In this document: positions 9,138-17,281 of the stretch, piece by piece
Numbering within the stretch: position 1 is the stretch's first letter
Layout: each line of letters opens with the position of its first letter
Source of the DNA: Oceanobacter kriegii DSM 6294
GTDB taxonomy: Bacteria > Pseudomonadota > Gammaproteobacteria > Pseudomonadales > Oceanobacteraceae
Assembly (NCBI RefSeq): GCF_000422845.1
Contig: NZ_AUGV01000003.1
Location: 310,001 to 374,000 of the forward strand
Direction: 5' to 3'
DNA length: 64,000 nucleotides
Notes under the pieces: generated by a model
Databases searched by the model: none
The model's input: only the letters and a program-made list of their open reading frames with translations
What the model was told of the DNA's origin: nothing
Position numbers and translations under genes: made by a program

Positions 9138-12100
9138 ATGGAACAGGGAATTTACGAGCAGCTCATTACAGAGTCGTTGAGAGAGTCGCTGCCTGCAACG
9201 GGCTTTTATGCCGGAGAACGAGACCTAGACAAAGAAGAAGCTGCGTTATGGCTCGCTCGTTTTTTAACTCACCTGCTAACGATCGCGTTGGACGAGCTGC
9301 CTCCCGCCAAGAATCCTGTTCAAGCAAAGTTGGAGTTTGCCAATCAGTTGATTGGCTGGGTTGCTCAGCAAGTCAAAGACCCTTCTGTCGTAAGTGGCAA
9401 CCTGCTGGATATGCAGGGGAAAATCTTGACGGCATTTCTACAAGAGCAGAATCCTGTCGCGGCCAATCTTAAAAATCACGTTGATCGTATAACGCCGTTA
9501 ACAGGGCTTTCAGAAAGCGAGTTGTTTTGCGGTAGTAACGCGGAACTGTCACTCGATGGCGAAATAAAGCGAGAGATTCTATCTGCCGATGAAATTTACT
9601 TGCTGGTTTCCTTCATCAAATGGACCGGCATTCGAATCTTCAAAGACGAGCTAGAGGAATTCACGAAATCTGGCCGTAAGCTCAAAGTCATTACGACGTC
9701 CTACATGGGGGCGACGGATTACAAAGCAATCCAATTTCTGTCTTCGCTGCCCAATACAGAAATCAAGCTGAGCTACAACACCCAGCGAGAGCGACTCCAC
9801 GCGAAGTCTTATATGTTCAAGCGCAAAACGGGCTTCCACACGGGCTATATTGGCTCTTCAAATCTATCCCACTCAGCGTTGACCAGTGGCTTGGAGTGGA
9901 ACCTTAAAATTACCTCGAAAGAAATCCCGCATATTCTGGATAAATCTCTGAACACGTTTGAGGTGTACTGGAATTCCAAAGACTTTGAGCCGTATGACGG
10001 CTCGGAGCCTTGTCAGCAAAAATTGCGTCAGGCGCTTCGCGCTGAACGAGGCAGCAGCGAAGACAACGGCCCTGACATCTACTTCGACATCACGCCATTT
10101 CCGCATCAGAAAGAAATCTTAGAAAAGCTCGATGTAGAACGGGTGGTTCATAGTCGTAAACGTAATTTAGTTGTTGCAGCGACTGGCACCGGAAAAACCC
10201 TGATATCGGCGTTTGATTTTGCGCGTTATGTAAAACAGCACCCGGCGGCCAAATTTCTGTTTGTTGCGCATCGACAAGAAATTCTGAAACAGGCGCTAGC
10301 GAGTTATCGCGCTGTTCTAAGAGATCGCAAGTGGGGTGACTTGTGGCATTCGGGGCAAACCCCTGAATCATACGAGCAGCTGTTTGTAATGGTACAAACG
10401 CTGAACAATGCACTCGCCAATGAGCAGCTAAATCTTTCCACCGATTACTACGACTTTATCGTGATTGATGAGGTCCATCATGTCGCAGCTAGCTCATACC
10501 GAAAAATATTGGAGCACTTCAGCCCTGATATTCTGCTCGGCCTGACAGCGACGCCAGAGCGCCAAGATGGCGAGAATATATTGGCCGATTTTGATCATCG
10601 GGTCGCGGCTGAAATTCGCCTACCTGAAGCCGTCAATCAGCGCTTACTGTCACCGTTCCATTACTTCATGATCCACGATGATGTAAGCCTAACGGCTGTT
10701 CCATGGAAGCAGGGAAAATACGAGCAAGCAGAGTTGAGCCGGCTTTATCGTGAACACCCTGAACGGATTCAGAAAATTATCGCGACCATGGAAGAGTTAC
10801 TGACGGACCTATCGAGTTTCAAAGCGTTAGCATTCTGCGTTGACCAAAGCCATGCGGAATTCACGACTGAGCAATTCAAGCAAAGAGGTTTTAAAGCAGC
10901 TGTTCTAACGTCTGCAAACAGTTCTGATCGTGACCAACTTCGTGCTGAGCTGCGCAGTGGCGCCATCAACATTTTGTGCGTTGTCGATATGTTCAATGAA
11001 GGTGTCGATATTCCCGAGGTTGATACCTTGTTGTTTTTGCGTCCTACGGAATCTTTAACTGTTTTCTTGCAGCAATTAGGCCGAGGGCTACGCCTTAAAG
11101 AAGGCAAAGACAGCTGCACTGTGCTCGATTTCGTTGGGCAGTCGCGCGCGGAGTACGACTTCGCTTCTCGCCTGCGGGCTTTGGTCGGAAAAACTCAGAC
11201 GTCGATCAAATCAGAAGTTGAAGATGGTTTCCCACATTTACCGGCAGGCTGTCAGCTGCAAATTGACAAGCAAACGCAGGAGCAAGTGCTGAAGAATATT
11301 TCTGCTGCCGTTTTGAACCTCAATGGCTTGCGGAAGTTGATTCGTAATTTCCCGCATCAGACGAACTTAGAACCAACACTCGAAAATTTTCTGACGATCA
11401 ACCCTCAGGTACAGCTAGAGGATATTTATCGATTGAAGGTTGGCAATCTTCGAGGTTGGAGTGCATTAGTCGAAAGTGCCTTGAATGAAGTGAACGAACC
11501 TTCAGCAAGCGATGAGCTAGTAGCCGCATATGGGCGTGCTATTTACTCGCATCTTATGGTCTGCACCAGTCTGGATTACCTTCAATTCTTACAACGCTTG
11601 TGTCGTTCTAACTTCCGTATGCCATTGGAAACAGAAGATGAGCAAGCATATGGGCTGATGACACATTACGCCTTCTGGGAAAAATCGGGCTCTGAAGGTG
11701 GTTTTGATTCGCTAGAAAGCAGCTTATCTGCCTTGGCCAATAAACCTTTGCAGCAAGAGCTGACGACGGTTCTGAAGCACCTTATAGAACAAATGGATCA
11801 CGTCGAGCAGTCACCGATGACAGCTTATGATGCCCCACTTAAGGTTCATAGCCGCTACACCCGTGAGCAAATATTGGCGGGCTTCTCTGCTTCTACATTT
11901 GAGAAAAAATCGACCTCCCGCGAAGGACGTTTAGCCATCAAAGATAGCGATGTTGAGCTGATGTTTGTGACTTTGGAAAAATCCGAAAAACACTTCTCTC
12001 CTGCTGTGATGTACCACGATTACGCCGTCACAGAAACGCTATTCCATTGGCAAACGCAGAACAGTGCACGGCCAGATAAAGGAGTAGGTTTAAGCTATAT

Positions 12101-12308
12101 AAATCAAAAAGTTAACGGAAAGAAATGCGTGCTGTTCGTTCGTGAAAGGGCAAAAGGCATTGATGGCCGTACCATGGGGTTCGTGAATTTGGGCTGTGTG
12201 AATTACGTGGCTCACACAGGCTCGCAACCAATGAATATTACATGGGAACTGGAGCAGCCCATGCCTGCCTTTATGTGGAAAGCTGCTGCGAAATTATCCC
12301 AAGGATAG
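9138..12308 (+). CDS. PLD-like nuclease / SF2 helicase / DUF3427 protein, probable defence factor
   Basis: A 1056-residue multidomain protein. Residues about 130-300 are a phospholipase-D-type nuclease domain: LHAKSYMF (H-x-K) followed by GYIGSSNLSHSALTSG. Residues about 325-690 are a superfamily 2 helicase: Walker A ATGTGKT near 347, DEVHH near 443, LTATPER near 469, and motif VI QQLGRGLRL near 645. The last 350 residues fit the DUF3427 domain. This COG3886-COG1061-DUF3427 architecture is commonly found in variable loci and suspected of antiviral defence; here it would bind and cut foreign DNA (inference). AGGAGAG sits before the ATG. The gene is AT-richer than the chromosome around it, which points to horizontal transfer. 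Confidence 0.88.
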   Translation: MEQGIYEQLITESLRESLPATGFYAGERDLDKEEAALWLARFLTHLLTIALDELPPAKNPVQAKLEFANQLIGWVAQQVKDPSVVSGNLLDMQGKILTAFLQEQNPVAANLKNHVDRITPLTGLSESELFCGSNAELSLDGEIKREILSADEIYLLVSFIKWTGIRIFKDELEEFTKSGRKLKVITTSYMGATDYKAIQFLSSLPNTEIKLSYNTQRERLHAKSYMFKRKTGFHTGYIGSSNLSHSALTSGLEWNLKITSKEIPHILDKSLNTFEVYWNSKDFEPYDGSEPCQQKLRQALRAERGSSEDNGPDIYFDITPFPHQKEILEKLDVERVVHSRKRNLVVAATGTGKTLISAFDFARYVKQHPAAKFLFVAHRQEILKQALASYRAVLRDRKWGDLWHSGQTPESYEQLFVMVQTLNNALANEQLNLSTDYYDFIVIDEVHHVAASSYRKILEHFSPDILLGLTATPERQDGENILADFDHRVAAEIRLPEAVNQRLLSPFHYFMIHDDVSLTAVPWKQGKYEQAELSRLYREHPERIQKIIATMEELLTDLSSFKALAFCVDQSHAEFTTEQFKQRGFKAAVLTSANSSDRDQLRAELRSGAINILCVVDMFNEGVDIPEVDTLLFLRPTESLTVFLQQLGRGLRLKEGKDSCTVLDFVGQSRAEYDFASRLRALVGKTQTSIKSEVEDGFPHLPAGCQLQIDKQTQEQVLKNISAAVLNLNGLRKLIRNFPHQTNLEPTLENFLTINPQVQLEDIYRLKVGNLRGWSALVESALNEVNEPSASDELVAAYGRAIYSHLMVCTSLDYLQFLQRLCRSNFRMPLETEDEQAYGLMTHYAFWEKSGSEGGFDSLESSLSALANKPLQQELTTVLKHLIEQMDHVEQSPMTAYDAPLKVHSRYTREQILAGFSASTFEKKSTSREGRLAIKDSDVELMFVTLEKSEKHFSPAVMYHDYAVTETLFHWQTQNSARPDKGVGLSYINQKVNGKKCVLFVRERAKGIDGRTMGFVNLGCVNYVAHTGSQPMNITWELEQPMPAFMWKAAAKLSQG

Positions 12309-12345
12309 ATAAAGTGGTTGGTTACACAGCTAATGTATGAATCTT

Positions 12346-12362
12346 GCGGGCCAGCGGCCCGC
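12346..12362. terminator. GC hairpin between the helicase and fic genes
   Basis: GCGGGCC and GGCCCGC pair around AGC. There is no T-tract, so it is a weak or rho-assisted terminator at best. It lies in the 64-base gap between two convergent genes. Confidence 0.5.
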
Positions 12363-12372
12363 GCTCCCAGGG

Positions 12373-13491
12373 TTACAGATTTACTGTATATCTCGTACTC
12401 CTACCTCCACCCGGCAGTTTTTCGATACAGCCCTTGTCGAGTAAGTCGGCAAGGTGTCGGGTGGCGGTGGCTTTACTCACCTTGGCGACCTTTTGGTATT
12501 GGCCTGCACTGATTCCATCCTCAAAGCCGTTTTCGCCGCCATCTAGCAGGCGGTTGAGTACCTTGATCTGTTCCTTGCTTAACCCGGCATCGTGGAACCG
12601 CTGCCAAAAGCGGGTTTTGGCCAGTGTGCGGTCGATGTGTTGTTGTGCCTGGCTAATGGTGTGGTCGAGGGTTTGCAGGAACCAGAGTATCCACTTCGTT
12701 ATATCCAGATCGCCACGCTGGGTATTTTCCAGTATCTCGTAGTAGCTGGCGCGGCGTTCCAGTATCGCAACAGACATGGCGTACAGGCGAATGCCTTGCT
12801 CGTCGGCCTGAGCCAGTACCATATCGGTCAGTACGCGAGTGATACGACCGTTACCGTCATCGAACGGGTGCAAGGTGACAAACCACAGGTGTACTAATGC
12901 AGCGCGCAGTAGCGGGTCAAGCAGGGCATCTGCACTGCTGCTGTTGAACCAGTCGATAAAACGTTCGACTTCGTTTGTCAGTACATCACGGGGCGGTGCT
13001 TCAAAATGGACGGTGGGATTGTCCTCGCGGCCTGACACCACCTGCATTGGGCTATCACCACGCAATTCGCCGATGTGTTCAGGACGGCTGAGGATCATGG
13101 TTTCCGGGGCCGGAAACAGCCAGTGGTGCCATTGGAACAGGCGTTCAAGGGTCAGTGGTGTGTGTGCCTGATGAATGGCGTCGACCATGATCTGGGCAAT
13201 GCCTTCGGACTGCTCGCTTACCGGGGAGGGTTGCTGTTCATCCACACCGATGCGGCGGGCCAGTGACGATCGTACAGAGCGCGCGTCGAGCTTTTCACCT
13301 TCAATCGCGGATGACGACAGCACGTTGGCAAGCAAGGTATCCAGTGATTGAGCCGGGTTGGTTTGCTCGCCGGTTTTGCCAATCAGGACGCCGATGTTCA
13401 TGCGCACGCTTCTAAGCAGGGGCTGAACTTGCTGTTCATCCCAGTGGAAGTCGGGCCAGTTGCTGTGTTGCCAGATCCAGTGTGTTTGCAT
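12373..13491 (-). CDS. Fic family AMPylase with N-terminal DUF4172 and C-terminal winged helix
   Basis: A 372-residue Fic protein. The start MQTHWIWQHSNWPDF matches the DUF4172 domain start; a longer frame from 13545 would begin inside a palindrome. The autoinhibitory helix motif S60-x3-E64-G65 (SSAIEGE) is near the N-terminus, so this is a class II Fic. The catalytic motif HPFDDGNGRITR begins at His208 and is complete. The C-terminal 70 residues form a winged helix (KVAKVSKATATRHLADLLDKGCIEKL). Fic enzymes transfer AMP or another nucleotide moiety to target proteins. The DNA-binding tail and the twin palindromes just upstream imply self-repression. Confidence 0.92.
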   Translation of the reverse strand: MQTHWIWQHSNWPDFHWDEQQVQPLLRSVRMNIGVLIGKTGEQTNPAQSLDTLLANVLSSSAIEGEKLDARSVRSSLARRIGVDEQQPSPVSEQSEGIAQIMVDAIHQAHTPLTLERLFQWHHWLFPAPETMILSRPEHIGELRGDSPMQVVSGREDNPTVHFEAPPRDVLTNEVERFIDWFNSSSADALLDPLLRAALVHLWFVTLHPFDDGNGRITRVLTDMVLAQADEQGIRLYAMSVAILERRASYYEILENTQRGDLDITKWILWFLQTLDHTISQAQQHIDRTLAKTRFWQRFHDAGLSKEQIKVLNRLLDGGENGFEDGISAGQYQKVAKVSKATATRHLADLLDKGCIEKLPGGGRSTRYTVNL

Positions 13492-13515
13492 GAGTATCGA
13501 GTGTTTTTTGAACGA

Positions 13516-13576
13516 TGAGCCGAATAATGTGGTTATTCGGCTCAATAATCAAGCCGAATAGAGTGGCTATTCGGCT
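13516..13576. promoter_or_regulatory. Twin palindromic operator upstream of fic
   Basis: Two palindromes of the same design. The first has arms GAGCCGAATAA and TTATTCGGCTC around TGTGG (13517-13543). The second has arms AGCCGAATAG and CTATTCGGCT around AGTGG (13552-13576). Their centres are 34 bases apart. They lie 25-85 bases upstream of the fic start and are the obvious binding sites for its winged-helix tail, probably as two dimers. The same region also precedes the divergent membrane-protein gene. Confidence 0.8.
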
Positions 13577-13734
13577 CATACCCACTCATCTGCCTTTCTT
13601 TTCTCTCTTCTATCCGCCCTTCTTTTTCTCGAATCCCGTTACGTATTTTGCATTTCTGTGTTTGAGATTGGTTCTTGTCTATCACGGGGTTCTGTCAGCC
13701 TTTATGATCGCTGTGGTCTATTGAGGAGAGTGTT

Positions 13735-14727
13735 ATGTACACGGATGAAGATCTGGAGTCGGCGGTTCAGCAGGGGGTGTTTAATCGTCAGGCGGTTGAG
13801 CGTTTTCGCGGCATGGTGGAGCAGCGGCGGGCGACGCCGCATGTGGATGAGGAGAGCTTTCGTCTGCTGACGGGCTTTAACGATATTTTTGTGGTGATTG
13901 CCTGCACGGTGGTGTTGGTGTCGCTGTGGATGCTGATGTCCGGGGATATTGTTCCCGGTTTGGCGGTGGCGGCGGCGTCCTGGGGGCTGTCGGAGTATTT
14001 TGTACGTCGCCGTCGTATGGCGTTGCCAGCGGTGGCTTTGTTGATCAGCTATGTGGCGGGGCTGGGGCATGTTCTGGTGTTTGGCGCTTTGACTGCGGCG
14101 GAAGTCCGTGAGTCAGATTTGTATGGCAGTGCCGGGCTGTTGCTGATGGCGCTGTTGGTGGGACTGCATTGGTGGCGTTTTCGGGTGCCGGTGACTATTG
14201 CGGCGTTAACCGCGACGGTGATGGGGTTTTTGCTGAGTCTGGTGGTGGAGTATTGGCCGGAGTCCTGGCTGTGGAGTTTGTTCTTGCTGGCGGGTGTCGC
14301 GACCTTTGCGTTTGCGATGTGGTGGGATCTGTCGGATCGCCAGCGTTTGAGTTATCGCTCGGATGTGGCTTTCTGGCTGCATTTGCTGTCGGCTCCTTTG
14401 ATTGTTCACCCGTTGTTTATGGGCGTGCAGATGGTTGGTGAAAGCGCAGACAGTTTGGCGTCCTGGCTGGTGGTGGGTATTTATTTGCTGCTGGTGTGGC
14501 TGTCGCTGGTGATTGATCGCCGGGCCTTTATGGTGTCGTCGTTGGCGTATGTGATTTTTGCGTTTTACACCTTGTTTGAAGGGGTGTACCAGTCCAGCGA
14601 GGCGGGCTATGCAGTGGTGGGTTTGCTGCTGGGCTCGGCGTTGTTGTTGCTGTCGGCGTGGTGGCAGGTGGCGCGTCGTTGGTCGTTGCAGTGGTTGCCC
14701 GGGCATGTGCAGGCTCGTTTGCCTTAA
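13735..14727 (+). CDS. Multi-pass inner-membrane protein of unknown function
   Basis: A 330-residue protein with about 60 soluble N-terminal residues (ending VDEESFRLLTGFND) followed by roughly ten hydrophobic segments, among them FVVIACTVVLVSLWMLM and ALLISYVAGLGHVLVFGALT. GAGGAGAG lies just before the ATG. The N-terminal part resembles DUF2157-type membrane proteins, but I cannot confirm the family. Codon use is very G/T-rich at third positions (many TTG, GTG), slightly unlike its neighbours. It is divergent from fic; REP-like repeats follow. Transport or envelope role unknown. Confidence 0.75.
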   Translation: MYTDEDLESAVQQGVFNRQAVERFRGMVEQRRATPHVDEESFRLLTGFNDIFVVIACTVVLVSLWMLMSGDIVPGLAVAAASWGLSEYFVRRRRMALPAVALLISYVAGLGHVLVFGALTAAEVRESDLYGSAGLLLMALLVGLHWWRFRVPVTIAALTATVMGFLLSLVVEYWPESWLWSLFLLAGVATFAFAMWWDLSDRQRLSYRSDVAFWLHLLSAPLIVHPLFMGVQMVGESADSLASWLVVGIYLLLVWLSLVIDRRAFMVSSLAYVIFAFYTLFEGVYQSSEAGYAVVGLLLGSALLLLSAWWQVARRWSLQWLPGHVQARLP

Positions 14728-14760
14728 TTGAGAGGAGATGAGCCGGTGTGCCGTGGCTTT

Positions 14761-14990
14761 GATGTAATACGCGTTCCGCTATTACATCCTACGATACTGC
14801 ATGGCTGTGGGAGGTAGCTTGCTGCCGATGGTCTTTTCGCGAGCAAGCTCGCTCCCACATTTGCCAGGTGCTATCGGGCTGCAGGCGCTGGCTTGCTAAA
14901 TGCGCGCTACTGGTTCTGATGTAATACGCGTTCCGCTATTACATCCTACGATTCTGCATGGTTGTGGGAGGAAGCTTGCTGCCGATGGTC
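14761..14990. repeat. Two near-identical 73-bp REP-like repeats
   Basis: A 73-base unit occurs at 14761-14833 and again at 14918-14990 with only three differences. Each unit has two modules: a hairpin GATGTAATAC...TATTACATC ending in CCTACGA, then CTGCATGG, then TGTGGGAGG.AGCTTGCT. The first copy is followed by the matching arm AGCAAGCTCGCTCCCACA, so 14806-14859 forms a long stem. The second module resembles Pseudomonas REP sequences. The second copy runs into the stop codon of the MerR gene. The flanked 14728-14988 gap holds nothing else. Confidence 0.85.
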
Positions 14991-15390
14991 ATTCCGCTTG
15001 TTCGCTGGTGGCCAGCTTTTTCATGATTTCGCAGTTCGATACGGTGTCGTTGTGGCAGCCTGTGGATAACGCTTTGAGCGTGGCTTCCAGCTGTTGAAGT
15101 TCTTCCAGCCGATGCTGCACTTCCACCAGTTGGTTGCGGATGATGCGGTCAACTTCTTCGCAGGGGGCGGCGGCGTCCGATTTCAGTTGCACCAGGCGTT
15201 TCATGTCGGCCAGTGGTATGTGCAGGGCTTTGCAGCGCCGGATAAATACCAGTCGTTCAATATCGCTGTCGCCGTAGCTGCGGTAGCCGTTTTCTCCGCG
15301 TTTGGCCTCGGGCAGCAGGCCGATCTGTTCGTAGTAGCGGATGGTTTGGCTGCTGATGCCGGTTTGTTTGGCGAGTTGCTGGATTTTCAT
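14989..15390 (-). CDS. cadR: Cd(II)/Pb(II)-responsive MerR-family regulator (CadR type)
   Basis: A 133-residue MerR-family regulator. The N-terminal winged helix is complete (MKIQQLAKQTGISSQTIRYY and GYRSYGDSDIERL), followed by the long dimerisation helix. Metal-binding cysteines sit at 77, 112 and 120, matching the C77/C112/C119 pattern known for CadR/PbrR proteins, so cadmium and lead are the likely inducers. MerR proteins unwind promoters with an overlong spacer; such a promoter is found at 16434, ahead of the cation efflux gene, one gene away. Its 3' end runs into a REP-like repeat. I see no matching dyad in front of cadR itself. Confidence 0.88.
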   Translation of the reverse strand: MKIQQLAKQTGISSQTIRYYEQIGLLPEAKRGENGYRSYGDSDIERLVFIRRCKALHIPLADMKRLVQLKSDAAAPCEEVDRIIRNQLVEVQHRLEELQQLEATLKALSTGCHNDTVSNCEIMKKLATSEQAE

Positions 15391-15614
15391 ATCGCTCTCA
15401 TGGGCTTGGTTCTGTGCTGTGTGATTCAGGCCGCTGGAAATAAATCCCGTGGGCGGTCAGGAAAATGCGAGGCCGACCCGATCCATGCCAAGGATTGATT
15501 GAAAAATACTCTCATTTGGGGTGAATTCCCCCCTTTTTCGGTTTAATGTCCCTTTCCCGAGCCACTGTGTGTGGTCGTTCTCAGTTCTGGATTCGTGTTT
15601 ACGGAGTTGTCGCG

Positions 15615-16394
15615 ATGAAATCTCTACGTATTGGTCTGCTGATCAGCACTGTGCTGGCCGGTTTATTGCCGCTTGGCGCTCATGCCTTGAGCGAGTTTGA
15701 AGCGATGGATATGGCTGCCAGTCAGCGCATGTTGAGCCAGCGTATGATGAAGAATTACCTCTTGTATGGCGCTGGTGTGCGGGAAGACAAGGCCAATGCC
15801 GAGCGGATGGAGTCGGTCGAGCTGTTTCAGAAGCAGTTGAAGGAGCTTAAGGGTTACGCCGAATCGCATTCGCTGGAGTCCGACTGGCTGGCCGTGGACG
15901 ATGTCTGGATGGCGTTTCAGCCGGAGGCCATGTCGGCAATGACGTCGCGGGAGGCCGCTGCGGAGCTGTTACCGCTTAGCCAGCAGTTGCTGACGGCGTC
16001 TCATGCGTTGGCGCAGGCGATTGAGAAGGAGTCGGGTCATCACGTCGCCGATATCGTTAATTTGTCGGGCCGCCAGAGCATGTTGTCGCAGCGTATCGCC
16101 AAGGCTTACAGCGCCATCTATTGGGGGGTCGACCGCGATAATCAGGCGGCAGAATTGCAGCAGTCGGCGGAAGAATTTCTTAAAACGCTGGATGAGCTGA
16201 AAGCGTCGCCATTGAACACCGCCGAGATCAGCAAGGAGTTGGACTCGGTGTCGGTGTACTGGCGTTTTGCGTCTCCGGGTCTGGACCTGAGTGCTGGTAA
16301 GGAGCCGGTACCGGCCAACATCAATACCACCATGGAAAGCATTCTGAAGAAGATGGACAGCATCACCGGCATGTACACCAGCGTGGCGGATTAA
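15615..16394 (+). CDS. Periplasmic protein with two PilJ N-terminal-type domains
   Basis: A 259-residue exported protein. GGAG is eight bases before the ATG; the upstream in-frame extension from 15546 lacks a site. MKSLRIGLLISTVLAGLLPLGAHA is a signal peptide. Two related modules follow, each starting with the PilJ-N sensor signature: MAASQRMLSQRMMKNYLL and LSGRQSMLSQRIAKAY, both helical. These modules are usually the ligand-sensing part of chemoreceptors and nitrate sensors such as NarX; here there is no signalling domain and no transmembrane helix, so it is a free periplasmic binding or accessory protein. It lies between cadR and its presumed target gene. Confidence 0.8.
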   Translation: MKSLRIGLLISTVLAGLLPLGAHALSEFEAMDMAASQRMLSQRMMKNYLLYGAGVREDKANAERMESVELFQKQLKELKGYAESHSLESDWLAVDDVWMAFQPEAMSAMTSREAAAELLPLSQQLLTASHALAQAIEKESGHHVADIVNLSGRQSMLSQRIAKAYSAIYWGVDRDNQAAELQQSAEEFLKTLDELKASPLNTAEISKELDSVSVYWRFASPGLDLSAGKEPVPANINTTMESILKKMDSITGMYTSVAD

Positions 16395-16433
16395 GGTGTT
16401 TGCGGCGAGGTTACATCCGTCGGCTTGTGGTGA

Positions 16434-16464
16434 TTGACCTTATAGTGACTTGAAGGTTTAGCAT
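16434..16464 (+). promoter_or_regulatory. MerR/CadR-type promoter with 19-bp spacer
   Basis: The -35 TTGACC (16434-16439) and the -10 TAGCAT (16459-16464) are separated by 19 bases. The spacer holds the dyad ACCTT-ATAGTGACTTG-AAGGT (16437-16457), close to the known CadR/PbrR operator. This overlong spacer is diagnostic of MerR-family activation. It drives the cation efflux gene 40 bases downstream. Confidence 0.85.
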
Positions 16465-16503
16465 GCTCCTGTCAATGATCGGGAATCCCCGAAGGAGTGT
16501 GTT

Positions 16504-17214
16504 ATGTCCGGTTGCTGTGGGCCGTCGGCCGAAGACCAAAGCCAAAGAACCTTGTTATGGACGGTGTTGGTGCTGAATGCGGCCATGTTTGTGGTCGAGT
16601 TTGGCGCTGGCTGGATGGCCCGCTCGAGTGGCCTGATGGCCGATTCGCTCGATATGCTGGCCGATGCACTGGTGTACGGCTTGAGCCTGTATGCGGTGGG
16701 GCGCGGCGTGACTGAAAAGGCCCGCGCGGCGCTGCTGAATGGCTCGTTGCAGATGGTTCTGGGTGTGGGGGTGTTGGTGCATGTGGGCTGGCGCATCAGT
16801 CAGGGCAGCACACCGGAAGCCGATACCATGGGCTGGATTGCAGCGCTGGCGCTGGTGGTGAATGCCGCGTGTTTTGGTTTGTTGTTCAGCCGCCGTTCTG
16901 GCGACATTAATCTGCGTGCCAGCTGGATTTGCTCCCGTAACGATATGATCGCCAATGTCGGTGTGCTGGTGGCGGCCGGACTGGTGGTGTGGTTTGAATC
17001 GCCATGGCCGGACTGGCTGATCGCCACGCTGGTGGCGCTGATTATTATTCATTCTGCCTGGGGCATTTTGCGTGATGCGCGGGCCAGCCTGGCAAGCGGG
17101 GCAGAGGTCAGTAGCAGCTGTTGTGCGCCGTCGGCTGCTGGCTCTTCGTGCAGTGCGTCGGCCGGGCCTGTGGCGAAGGCAGAGAGTGCTTGTTGTGGTG
17201 GCAAATCGGCTTGA
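16504..17214 (+). CDS. Cation diffusion facilitator-like metal exporter with Cys-rich ends
   Basis: A 236-residue member of the cation diffusion facilitator superfamily. Six hydrophobic segments are visible; the metal-site helix reads SSGLMADSLDMLADALVYG (Asp residues of the H/D-x3-D type), and a later helix carries CSRNDMIANVGVL. Family members export Zn, Cd or Co in exchange for protons. It lacks the usual C-terminal cytoplasmic ferredoxin-like domain. Instead both ends are Cys-rich: SGCCGPSA at the start, and SSCCAPSAAGSSC plus ACCGG at the end, likely soft-metal ligands. GAAGGAG precedes the ATG. The promoter is of CadR type, so cadmium or lead induction is expected. Confidence 0.85.
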   Translation: MSGCCGPSAEDQSQRTLLWTVLVLNAAMFVVEFGAGWMARSSGLMADSLDMLADALVYGLSLYAVGRGVTEKARAALLNGSLQMVLGVGVLVHVGWRISQGSTPEADTMGWIAALALVVNAACFGLLFSRRSGDINLRASWICSRNDMIANVGVLVAAGLVVWFESPWPDWLIATLVALIIIHSAWGILRDARASLASGAEVSSSCCAPSAAGSSCSASAGPVAKAESACCGGKSA

Positions 17215-17232
17215 TGGGCACAAGTGCCCATC
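17213..17232. terminator. Hairpin at the end of the cation exporter gene
   Basis: GATGGGCAC and GTGCCCATC pair around AA, overlapping the TGA stop. No T-tract follows, so it may be a repeat-type hairpin and not a true terminator; the following CATCCTATG resembles the CCTAC edge of the REP-like repeats elsewhere in the window. Confidence 0.45.
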
Positions 17233-17281
17233 CTATGCGTTGTGAATATATTCAAGACAGGCGCGTTGAACAGGCTGGCGT

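Noticed and set aside
13492-13545. Upstream start of the Fic protein at 13545
   Set aside because: It lies inside the operator palindrome and the DUF4172 domain begins with the ATG at 13491.
14761-14990. Possible tRNA or small-RNA gene
   Set aside because: The hairpins are two copies of a repeated element, with no cloverleaf or anticodon arm.
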